Positions 36,722 to 44,040 of a DNA stretch of 64,000 nucleotides are shown one piece after another. Position 1 is the stretch's first letter; every line of letters begins with the position of its first letter. The position numbers and the translations under genes are program-made. The stretch lies in contig CBDANO010000003.1 of assembly GCA_965197665.1 (NCBI GenBank), positions 496,001 to 560,000 on the forward strand, read 5' to 3'. This DNA is from CBDANO01 sp965197665 (GTDB taxonomy: Bacteria; Chloroflexota; Dehalococcoidia; Lucifugimonadales; UBA3495). Below the pieces are notes generated by a model. That model ran no database searches and was not told the DNA's origin. It was given only the letters and a program-made list of their open reading frames with translations.

Positions 36722-37411
36722 ATGTCTGGTGAGAACATGACCCAACCTGCCGGTATGATGGACGCATTCGCTGCTGGTGAACTGGAATCGCTGTCGGTTG
36801 CGTTCCACATGAGTAGTGGCGAGGCGGCGCAGTTGGAGTCCTGGCTCCAAGAGTTCGACACCGGCTGGCCTGACAGAAGTTTCTTCCTGTTCGACGCTGA
36901 CCCTATTGGCGCGGACGAACTGATCACCACGCAGCTCTGGCTCAGCTCTTGCGACCTCGATGATGTAGACGACTACGTGCTGGTTATGGTCGATTGGGCC
37001 ACAGAGGCAGTCTTGCGGAATGGATTGAGTGAAATCCAACAGGCGGAAGTCGATGGATTGGGGAAGGTCACAAACATCCTGGGAACGGTGGCTAAACTGG
37101 TCGGAAGTGGCACGTTCCGATGCACAAGCTCGTACCTGCTGGACCGGTCGAACTGGGAGCCTGTCATAGCCTTGCCCCTGATGCGGATCAACATACCCGG
37201 GACCTCGTTGCAACAAATATCAGGTGTGCGATTCAGCGCCGGTCGCCCGGCTGTGCACCATTCTGCTACTTTAGAAATAATGGACAACGACACCCTGAAG
37301 GTAATACTGGAGTTTGTCTCCAAGGGGGGCGGCCCGCCCGAGGGGTTCTTTGATGCAGTGCTCCCAGACTCTGACAGGATGAGGAATTGCATTGTCACTC
37401 ACGAAGATTAA
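36722..37411 (+). CDS. Hypothetical protein of the toxin cassette
   Basis: 229 residues from ATG 36722; GTG 36689 is an upstream alternative. A TATAAT at 36701-36706 precedes it. No domain is recognised. It is acidic with AAGELESLSVAFHMSSGEAA and a C-terminal SGVRFSAGRPAVHHSATLEI region. It shows no membrane segment. The stop overlaps the next gene's start by 20 bp, so the three cassette genes are probably translated in series. Confidence 0.6.
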   Translation: MSGENMTQPAGMMDAFAAGELESLSVAFHMSSGEAAQLESWLQEFDTGWPDRSFFLFDADPIGADELITTQLWLSSCDLDDVDDYVLVMVDWATEAVLRNGLSEIQQAEVDGLGKVTNILGTVAKLVGSGTFRCTSSYLLDRSNWEPVIALPLMRINIPGTSLQQISGVRFSAGRPAVHHSATLEIMDNDTLKVILEFVSKGGGPPEGFFDAVLPDSDRMRNCIVTHED

Positions 37412-37790
37412 GGCACCATCTGGCATATACCACCGTCGGCTGGTTGGGCGGGGCTTGTCGTTGCGCCATCTGGAAAAAGCCAAATACGCCATGACATTCA
37501 CATTGTCCCCCAATGAGGAGGACCTGACCGACGCCCTGTACGAGCTCCCGACTCCCCTCATGGTGAAGCGACTCATTGAGTTGATGCCACCCAAGGAACT
37601 GCGGGAGTTCACCGAGGGGATGGTGAACGACACGACCGAGGCGGTAAAGACCCTCAGGCCCATTGAAGTCGCGAACACCATCAACGACTGGGTCGCGACA
37701 GCCGAGGAAATGGTCACGAACCGCAGAAGCCATCGGCACATCCGCGCTGCTAGGGAGCGTGCGGATGCAGTGGTTGGGGTTACGGAATAG
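37392..37790 (+). CDS. Hypothetical protein, possible antitoxin
   Basis: 132 residues from a TTG start that overlaps the upstream gene. A helical, charged protein (PPKELREFTEGMVNDTTEAV; ARERADAVVGVTE). It lies 2 bp upstream of a RelE-type toxin, the usual antitoxin position, but no known antitoxin DNA-binding fold is recognised. Role inferred from position only. Confidence 0.55.
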   Translation: MSLTKIKAPSGIYHRRLVGRGLSLRHLEKAKYAMTFTLSPNEEDLTDALYELPTPLMVKRLIELMPPKELREFTEGMVNDTTEAVKTLRPIEVANTINDWVATAEEMVTNRRSHRHIRAARERADAVVGVTE

Positions 37791-37792
37791 CC

Positions 37793-38071
37793 TTGCCCGA
37801 CGACCCTCCTCAGTTTGAGGTTTCGATAGACCCGCGGGCTAACAGGTTCATCAGGAAGAATGACCGACTCCGAGAGGCAGTTCCCAACATCGTGGAGCGT
37901 TTGGCCCAAGACCCATTCAAAGGCTCTAATCTCAGGCACTTGAAAGGTCGTGACAACTGCGCTAGGAGATTGCGGTTGGGGCCGTATCGCATCCTCTACA
38001 GGGCGTCACGGCAAAGCCGCAAAGTCGTCATCTATGACGCCGGACTCAGGTCCAGCGACATCTACAAGTAA
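37793..38071 (+). CDS. RelE/ParE-type toxin
   Basis: 92 residues from TTG. FEVSIDPRANRFIRKNDRLR, HLKGRDNCARRLRLGPYRIL and YRASRQSRKVVIYDAGLRSS match the RelE/StbE fold: the basic GxxRLR-GPYRILY strand and the C-terminal VIYDAGLR. RelE toxins cleave mRNA at ribosomes. It ends 8 bp before the 70-bp element 3. Confidence 0.85.
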   Translation: MPDDPPQFEVSIDPRANRFIRKNDRLREAVPNIVERLAQDPFKGSNLRHLKGRDNCARRLRLGPYRILYRASRQSRKVVIYDAGLRSSDIYK

Positions 38072-38079
38072 GCCCCTTC

Positions 38080-38149
38080 GGTTCCGTTTGCTTTGAGCGC
38101 ATGGCGCGTCTTAGGGCAGCAGGCTAGACACCTAAAAGCAAACGGAACC
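38080..38149. repeat. 70-bp palindromic element 3
   Basis: GGTTCCGTTTGCTTTGAG / CTAAAAGCAAACGGAACC arms (16 of 18 paired) and a 34-base unrelated interior, exactly 70 bp. It forms the right border of the toxin cassette and abuts, at 38150, an interrupted IS3 orfB start. Confidence 0.85.
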
Positions 38150-38152
38150 GGA

Positions 38153-38470
38153 AGCCACCTTGTCCAGCACCTCCGCCTTCTCTGCGCCACTCATCCGCTG
38201 ATACTGCCGGCGCCCTGAGGCATTGGTGTGGAAGTTTTTTTGAGACGATAGACCTCAAGGGACAGATCGGCGACCAGCTGCTTTAGCTCTCCGTTCTCCC
38301 GCTTGAGCTGATGGACCTCTTCCCTAGTCGCATCTTGCACGCTGTCGCGGGTAAGCCTCTCCTTCCCTGCCTCCATGAACTCCTTGGTCCAGGAGTAGTA
38401 GGAGTGAGGCTTGATTCCCTCCCGCCTACACAGGTCACTCACGGTGACTTCGCGGCCGAAGCTGATCAAC
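38153..38470 (-). pseudogene. IS3 orfA/orfB junction fragment
   Basis: Minus-strand copy of the IS3 element at 33 kb: the OrfA 3' half (REVTVSDLCRREGIKPHSYY on) and the first about 13 codons of orfB (MSGAEKAEVLDKV), cut by the 70-bp element 3 at one end and fused to a ParB-like fragment at the other. The seven-A run is kept. Confidence 0.85.
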
Positions 38471-38475
38471 GACAA

Positions 38476-38667
38476 TTAGAACTGCCTGCGTGTTGCCTCG
38501 ACGCGGCCGTGACCGGCGATGATCCGGTCGTTCTCGTCGATAAGGACCGGGATGGTCCAGCCGAATTCCCTGATCGAGACTACCAGGCGTTCGATCTGGT
38601 CTGGCGGATGTACGCGGGGGTTGTCCGACGGAGTTAAGTTCGCTATCATCTTCCCTATGATCTCCAT
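38476..38667 (-). pseudogene. ParB-like nuclease domain fragment (phage type)
   Basis: 63 codons: LTPSDNPRVHPPDQIERLVV, SIREFGWTIPVLIDENDRII and AGHGRVEATRR match the N-terminal ParB/Srx fold with its ENDRIIAGHGR box, as in phage methylase-regulator proteins. The frame ends at a stop right beside the IS3 fragment, so the C-terminal part was lost. Confidence 0.75.
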
Positions 38668-38673
38668 GACACT

Positions 38674-38714
38674 CCTTTGCTGTTCTTTGCTGTTCTTTGG
38701 TGTTCTTTGGTGTG
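38674..38714. repeat. 10-bp tandem repeat
   Basis: About four copies of TGTTCTTTGS (CTTTGC TGTTCTTTGC TGTT...) just upstream of the ParB-like fragment's start. A simple repeat, perhaps from the promoter region of the lost phage gene. Confidence 0.7.
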
Positions 38715-38956
38715 GTGAGCCTATCATGCCACCCGCCGCAACAAAGCGAAATCATAGAACGCCGAAGCGGGAGTCACATCAGGCGATGCATGCGAAGTCC
38801 CACTACGTTGGGATGGGCATCTACCGGTCGCTTCGGAACGCGTAAGAAGAGTATGTAGAACAGTGTCTGCACGGCATAGCGCCGCCATCGGCACAGCAAC
38901 AGAGGCCCCCCCCCCGCAGTGGGGCGAGTAGTCCCGCGTTTGGAGGTGGGTAGAGG

Positions 38957-39280
38957 TCGCGTCCAAGCACGACCGCCAGATAGAGTTCGAGCGTATCGAG
39001 TGCAACAAGAAGGAGATAGAGGCCTCGCTGGAGCGCCACAAGGGCACCGCCCAGGTGCTGCAGAGCGCGGTCATCGACCGCATCACTAAGATTGTGGGGC
39101 GAGGAGATACCCATGCACCTCATCCCCTCGGTCCTCCGCGCCACCATCGAGATCGAGTTGGACTCCGGCGGACACACCGCAGCCAGGGAGGTGCTGGACT
39201 GGAAGGACGTCGACACCCTCCTCGTCGATGACCTGAGGCTCGTTCTGTCTGGACGAGACCGGCGCATTCTCAATCTCCCG
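38957..39280 (+). other. Possible phage gene remnants
   Basis: Two short overlapping frames read like genuine protein: a charged helix (ASKHDRQIEFERIECNKKEI, EASLERHKGTAQVLQ) at 38957-39110, and MHLIPSVLRATIEIELDSGG from 39113. Neither has a proper start-to-stop context, and no family is recognised. A run of ten C at 38906-38915 lies nearby. Confidence 0.3.
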
Positions 39281-39347
39281 TGTCCCACAGTTCTCGCATT
39301 GCCTTGGAAAATGCACGCGGTCTATCGACGGTCCCTTGTTCCCGCTG

Positions 39348-39530
39348 TCACCCGAACAAGGGCGCTTGTCCGTTCTGGCACTGGAAGCCCTCGATCTTTG
39401 CTGTCTCCAGCCAGTCGAGGATGCCGACGTAGGTCGGCGCTAGCTTCCGCGCGAATAGATGGTCGGGGACGTTGTGGAGCAGACACTCGATGAAGTAGGA
39501 GGGAGCACCGTCTTTAGAGCCTGATGCTCC
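39348..39530 (-). pseudogene. C-terminal fragment of a nucleotidyltransferase-like protein
   Basis: About 60 codons: SKDGAPSYFIECLLHNVPDH and LFARKLAPTYVGILDWLETA resemble the conserved C-terminal part of bacterial nucleotidyltransferase-domain proteins of the CD-NTase-like type (PSYxxECLxYNVP). The catalytic N-terminal half is missing; IS110 lies at the 5' break. Identification is from memory of the motif and is tentative. Confidence 0.4.
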
Positions 39531-39538
39531 TATAGATG

Positions 39539-40618
39539 TCAAGGAGTGCTTTGGGATGGGGCTGAGTTCCGCAGGACGGCGAAGACTTCGCGAGCGACAT
39601 AGCGTTTGAGGCAACGGATCACCTCAGCCTTGCTCATTCCCTCGGTGATGCGGCGACGCATGTATGCCTGGGTCCGTTCATCATAACGAAGTCTGACGAC
39701 AACAATGCGATGGAGAGCCGCATTGGCGTGGCGGTGGCCGCCTCGGTTGAGGCGATGCCTGTTGGTCTTGCCGGAGGAAGCAGGTATGGGATTGACGCCA
39801 CACAGGGAGGCGAAGGCAGCCTCGGAGTGGAGACGGTCCGGGTTACTCCCAGCAGCAATGAGGAGGGTCGCCGCCGTGTCTGGTCCTATGCCAAAGCCAT
39901 CTACCAGGGCTGGGGCTGCCGTCCGTGTGAGTCGTCGGATCTCGGCCTCCAGGTCCTGCATCTCATTACCGAGTTGACGGTAGCGCCGGGCAAGGGAGCG
40001 AAGAGCATACTTGGCCGCCGCGGCGGGACCCTCCAGACGACCAGGCCGGAAGCTCTTGCACCGGGTGACAAGGGCAGCAGTGGTGAGGCCAGTGAGGTGC
40101 TCACGAAGCTGGGCCGGGGCCGTGACGACCAGGGCCTTCATCTGGTTGAGAGCCTGGGTGCGAGCCTTGACAGCCGAGTCCTTGGCGCTCTTGAGCATAC
40201 GGATCATTTCGACTTCACCCTCACCTGACTTGGGAGTGGCGTCGGCTACTCCGGCAAGCACGGCACGCGCTGCCATCTCGGCATCAGCGGGATCGCTCTT
40301 CCCCTTTCGGTAGCGGGTTGACCTGTCGGGCCGGTTGACCTCCGCCACGGTATAGCCCCTACGGGTCAGGAAGCGGGCGACTCCGGCACCGTAGGAACCT
40401 GTGCCTTCGATCCCGAAGGCTTGAATCTCTCCCAGGCTCCGGGACCACCGTTCGAGCTCCCCATACCCCTTGATGGTCGCCACCGTGTGAAGCTCCCCTA
40501 AGCGGACCCCCTGACGGTCAATGACCACCGCCACATGCTCATCCTGGTGGGTGTCGACTCCAACGACCAGCTCATCACCACGACTACCTTCATGACCGAC
40601 GACTCCTGTCATTTCCAC
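39539..40618 (-). CDS. IS110 family transposase
   Basis: 359 residues. N-terminal DEDD RuvC-like domain (VVGVDTHQDEHVAVV; FGIEGTGSYGAG; SDPADAEMAAR) and C-terminal Transposase_20 domain with FGIGPDTAATLLIAAG and the catalytic-Ser region GVNPIPASSGKTNRHRLNRG. Full length and uninterrupted, so possibly active. Confidence 0.93.
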   Translation of the reverse strand: MEMTGVVGHEGSRGDELVVGVDTHQDEHVAVVIDRQGVRLGELHTVATIKGYGELERWSRSLGEIQAFGIEGTGSYGAGVARFLTRRGYTVAEVNRPDRSTRYRKGKSDPADAEMAARAVLAGVADATPKSGEGEVEMIRMLKSAKDSAVKARTQALNQMKALVVTAPAQLREHLTGLTTAALVTRCKSFRPGRLEGPAAAAKYALRSLARRYRQLGNEMQDLEAEIRRLTRTAAPALVDGFGIGPDTAATLLIAAGSNPDRLHSEAAFASLCGVNPIPASSGKTNRHRLNRGGHRHANAALHRIVVVRLRYDERTQAYMRRRITEGMSKAEVIRCLKRYVAREVFAVLRNSAPSQSTP

Positions 40619-40749
40619 CTCCTGGAGGGATAGCGCACCGGCCAGGTGAGCGGACAGGACTGCGATGGGGCGTGAGGCCAGGCTCCTATAAGGTCACTGC
40701 TCGCCTTGCCGAAGGCACTTCGGGTGCCACCTCGGGTCGAGTCGACAGA
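40619..40749 (-). ncRNA. IS110 upstream non-coding end, candidate bridge RNA
   Basis: 131 bp upstream of the IS110 transposase with several short palindromes (GCCGAAGGCACTTCGGGTGCC at 40719-40739). IS110 elements encode a bridge RNA in this non-coding end. That is family knowledge; I did not fold it or define its loops. Confidence 0.35.
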
Positions 40750-41500
40750 TCAGGCTGAAGGCATGATGCCAGTCTCAGAAAGGGTCAGGCCCGAGCCGAG
40801 GGTGGCCCGGGATTCATCATCGCAGTCCCAGAAGTCAGAAGGCTGGTGGATGGAAGCGTCGTAATGGACCTGCGGGGCGACGTTAATGAAAGAAAGGCTG
40901 AGCAGACGGGCGTAGTCATTGCCTTCATCCACCACGTCCACGGAAGTGATCAACATGCCGGTCACTCCCTCTCCGGTTGCCAGGAGGGAAACCATGGCCT
41001 GCGCGTTGTAGGCGGGTGCAACCCCCTGAGCAGTCTTCATCGGTCTGGCGTCTCTATCGGTCAGATTGATGCGTCGGAGGTACTTGTACCGACCGTGGCG
41101 GTCCCACTCTGGCAGTTCCTCCAGCGCCTGCCGCACCCGCTACCGCAATACCTTACGGTCAGACGACTTCTCCGGAAGATGCACCGGACAGCCGTCCTCT
41201 CCCCCTTCGTTCTGGGTCTCCAGTTCCTCGATAGCCTTCTCCACCCAGTCCAACAGTTAGCCCAATTGCTCTCCAGTGTAGGTCCGGTCCGCCGCCGCGT
41301 TGCCGGCCACCTTCGTTCCATCCACGGCCTGCACCGCCAGATCAACCAGTTCCAGAGACACAGCCGTCCGCACCGTGCGCTTGAACAGCTACCTCATGCC
41401 TTGCCGGTGTCTCTGGTAGAACCTCTACAGGGTGTTGTGGTCGGGATGCTGCCACCCGGTCAGCCACAGGAAGGGTATCTGGTCCCGGCAGGCAGCCTCC
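40750..41500 (-). pseudogene. IS1182 family transposase, broken
   Basis: The minus strand reads, across stop codons and frame changes, QIPFLWLTGWQHPDHNTLWR, RTVRTAVSLELVDLAVQAVD and then MRQALEELPEWDRHGRYKYL, DARPMKTAQGVAPAYNAQAM, SVDVVDEGNDYARLL. This is the order of IS1182 transposases (DDE_Tnp_1). Several in-frame stops and a missing C-terminus show decay. Confidence 0.8.
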
Positions 41501-41629
41501 AACTTCCGTCATGACCGAATACTAGTGACATTTATGCTGGCCACTTAGCCGGACATTTATCCTGGCCTGCGACAGCCGTTTGTCAGCGATCTATCCGCCC
41601 GCGTGGGACACTTTAACTCCGCCGATTAC

Positions 41630-42050
41630 ACACCACCCTGAAGTAGGAGGCATCGGTGGCCCACATCTGGTGGGGATTGGTAGTCTTCCGGTGGTACTCC
41701 TTACCCGCAGCCAGCCGCATCTCAGGCCTCTTCACCAGACCCTCCCGGCGCAGGATGCAGTAGACCGTAGATTCTGATACGGAGAAGCCCATGGGGTCGG
41801 TGGTCTATGCAGCCAACTGCCGGCAGCTCAACTCCGGCACATCCCTGGCTGCCGACAGGACAGAGTCTACTTCCTTGGAAGCTAGCTTGTTCCATGGTGG
41901 CTTGGGTGGCTTGCCGCCTCCCGTATTGTCCTCAAGTCCTTGCTGCTCCTTCCGCCTCAGCCACCGGTAGTAGCTGCTCCTGGGGACTCCCAGTTCACCC
42001 AGGACTTTACGTTTTGGCAGAGCATAGGAAGCCATCTTGGCCAGTACGTC
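41630..42050 (-). pseudogene. IS3 orfB fragment with nonsense codon
   Basis: MASYALPKRKVLGELGVPRS and SSYYRWLRRKEQQGLEDN through PELSCRQLAA match the OrfB at 33.5 kb. The next codon is TAG where that copy has TGG, after which the reading TTDPMGFSVSESTVYCILRR continues in frame to about 41630. Both ends are truncated. A third, diverged copy of the same IS type. Confidence 0.8.
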
Positions 42051-42161
42051 TATATTGTGAAGTTAGTGGGGAACTCTACATCAAGGTAGAAGCCGTCTAT
42101 ATCGGCGCAGACCCGGGTTTCTCCCTTTTCTGGTGGCCCATGCTTGCTGGTTCCTAACACT

Positions 42162-42815
42162 TTAGAAGACAGCCGTTGTAGTCTCCTCCAGACTACTATC
42201 CACGCGTTCAGGGCAATCAACCAACGTGATTGAGCAAAATCTGCACTCCCAGTAACTGGGAACTCTTGCGGCGGGGGTTGGCGACGCCAATCGCCTGATG
42301 AGTGCCACGACCCTGGAGATGAAATGATCATCGACCGCTGCTGCAGGAATCCCTATTTCGTGGTCTCGGTAGACCACTATCCCGTCGAATACCAAGCTCC
42401 GGTACTGCGGGAAAGCCAACGGAACCGCCCACATATACAACATGACCTGAATCTTATCGGACTCTTTGGGTTGACCAGTTTTGACGTCAATGACTGTGTT
42501 CAACCCGTCTTTTAAAGCAACTAGGTCCGGCCTCCCACCTAGTGTGGCTACCTTCCCCGAAAGTTGCAGGGAATTCTGGTACTCAAGAAATACCCGGTGC
42601 CCTTGGTCTCCCCAGCGCTTACTAACTTTACGCAGCAACTCCGCATGGTCCATTTGCCAGGCAACGGAATCGAACGTACTTGGCACCCTCGCCCAACTGT
42701 TGCTCTCACGTTGTGCCCTGAACCAGCTAGACCACTCACAAGAGTTCTCTCCCGCGAGTAACTTGGATAATGAGGTGACCCAAATATATGGGCTACGTTT
42801 TCTAAGCTTCGCCAT
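42162..42815 (-). CDS. PD-(D/E)XK superfamily nuclease (Cas4/RecB-like)
   Basis: 217 residues from ATG 42815 after a strong AGGAGG. The nuclease core is visible: GGRPDLVALKDG (catalytic Asp) and NTVIDVKTGQPKESDKIQVM (Asp-x-Lys and Gln/Tyr region). A C-terminal cysteine cluster, ECRFCSITLVDCPERV, resembles the Fe-S ligands of Cas4/AddB-type nucleases. The N-terminal ITWVTSLSKLLAGENSC-like segment supplies another Cys. No Cas genes or CRISPR array are near, so a stand-alone defence or repair nuclease is more likely. Strong sequence skew suggests acquired DNA. Confidence 0.7.
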   Translation of the reverse strand: MAKLRKRSPYIWVTSLSKLLAGENSCEWSSWFRAQRESNSWARVPSTFDSVAWQMDHAELLRKVSKRWGDQGHRVFLEYQNSLQLSGKVATLGGRPDLVALKDGLNTVIDVKTGQPKESDKIQVMLYMWAVPLAFPQYRSLVFDGIVVYRDHEIGIPAAAVDDHFISRVVALIRRLASPTPAARVPSYWECRFCSITLVDCPERVDSSLEETTTAVF

Positions 42816-42847
42816 TTCCTGCCTCCTACTGCTGATTTTCTCTGAAA

Positions 42848-42880
42848 CCAAAAAGACCCGCCTCCCTGTCGGGAGCGGGT
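42848..42880 (-). terminator. Rho-independent-type hairpin
   Basis: On the minus strand GACCCGCTCCCGACAGGGAG is followed by GCGGGTCTTTTTGG: a strong GC stem and a T-run, just upstream of the PD-(D/E)XK gene. It would end transcription coming from the right or act as a leader hairpin for the nuclease gene. Confidence 0.6.
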
Positions 42881-43119
42881 CTGCAAGTAGTACAATGCTA
42901 CTGCATCACCTGCTTCCATCAGGTGGCGCCATAGCCCGGGGTGCTTCCAGCACCGCCGGGCTAACTTGTGCGCATATGATACCGCGAGTGTCGATACGGC
43001 GTCAAAAACCGGCTACTGAGGTGGACCCGGTTAGTTGGACAGAATTGGGGCGGGGTTAAGTGAGGGTCCCGCCTGCCAAGGCACGCGGGCGACAGGGATA
43101 GACCGGGGAGAGCCCGCCG
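42881..43119. other. Intergenic region with a second hairpin
   Basis: About 240 bp between OGG1 and the nuclease. An AGCCCGG...CCGGGCT palindrome (about 42932-42963) is visible; otherwise no gene. Confidence 0.4.
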
Positions 43120-44040
43120 CTATTGGAGTTGGTGGTAAAACAGCAGTTGACCAGCGTAACCCGCGTGGGGGCCGAAATAGTCCCGCGCCCACTCCAACAT
43201 CTTCGCGTTCTTTGCACCGGACGTGTATTTCTTTCCGTAGTGCTCCCGCAAAGCGGCAGCTATATGCCTGTCTACGGGGAAGGCCTCGGGCTTGTCTAAA
43301 GAAAACAGGCACACGTAGTCCGCGATTTTCGGACCGATGCCATCGTAGCTCATCAGTCGGTCCTTGGCTTGCGTGTAGGGCAAACGGGATAGCCCACTCA
43401 AGTCTAGATTGCCTGCGGTTACCTCCTTGGCTATTTGGTAAATGCGGCTTCCGCGGCTCAACCCTAGATTCAAGCGGTCAAGCTCGACCCGACCAGCCTC
43501 GGCCAGACGTTGGGGCGACGGGAAGGAATTGAGCCTCATGCCGTCCAATGCCAGGGGGTCGCCGTAATTATGGGCTAGGAGGTCAACAATTGCGGCGATG
43601 CGGTCAATGTTGTTGTTTTGGGAACAGATGTAGGAAACCAGGCACTCCCAGGGGTCTTGGCGCAGAATGCGCATGGCGCCGTACTGTTCCACCAGCCGGG
43701 CCATGTTGGAGTCCACCCGGCGCAGCCCATCGTGGATTGCCCCGACGTCTTGGTCCAGGCCGAAGTAGGCTTCAACGAGCGACTTGAGAGATTCTTCGGG
43801 TGCGTTGCTTCGAAACTCTACCTCGTCGGCAAATTGCCGGACTTTGATCAAGCCCCCTTTGATCACACCGTAGTGCCAACCATCCTGCCAGGTCCAGCGG
43901 AAGGCTTGGGAGCGCAGCCAGGCGAGTTCCAATCTGAAGGGTTGGCGAGCGGGTAAGTGCAAAATCTTAGTCCTTACTTCGGCTGATTGGGCGTCTCCCC
44001 GTCTGAAAATCTGGGCTTTCCGGCACCTTGCGTCAATCAC
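43120..44040 (-). CDS. ogg: 8-oxoguanine DNA glycosylase (OGG1 type)
   Basis: About 306 residues if started at GTG 44040; the frame stays open to 44157, but that part is IS1380 DNA. ILHLPARQPFRLE and SQAFRW begin the OGG N-terminal domain. SYICSQNNNIDRI is the DNA-contact helix. YDGIGPKIADYVCLFSLDKP is the HhH with the catalytic Lys, and AFPVDRHI carries the catalytic Asp. It excises 8-oxoguanine and has AP-lyase activity. The IS1380 left end lies within about 10 bp of this start, so the native start and promoter may be lost. Confidence 0.85.
   Translation of the reverse strand: MIDARCRKAQIFRRGDAQSAEVRTKILHLPARQPFRLELAWLRSQAFRWTWQDGWHYGVIKGGLIKVRQFADEVEFRSNAPEESLKSLVEAYFGLDQDVGAIHDGLRRVDSNMARLVEQYGAMRILRQDPWECLVSYICSQNNNIDRIAAIVDLLAHNYGDPLALDGMRLNSFPSPQRLAEAGRVELDRLNLGLSRGSRIYQIAKEVTAGNLDLSGLSRLPYTQAKDRLMSYDGIGPKIADYVCLFSLDKPEAFPVDRHIAAALREHYGKKYTSGAKNAKMLEWARDYFGPHAGYAGQLLFYHQLQ

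Noticed and set aside
36361..38149. Canonical integron attC sites with an IntI integrase
   Set aside because: The palindrome arms lack the GTTRRRY/RYYYAAC cores, and the neighbouring integrase is the P4/DUF4102 type, not IntI.
42162..42815. CRISPR-associated Cas4 gene
   Set aside because: Motifs are Cas4-like, but there is no array or other cas gene in the window.
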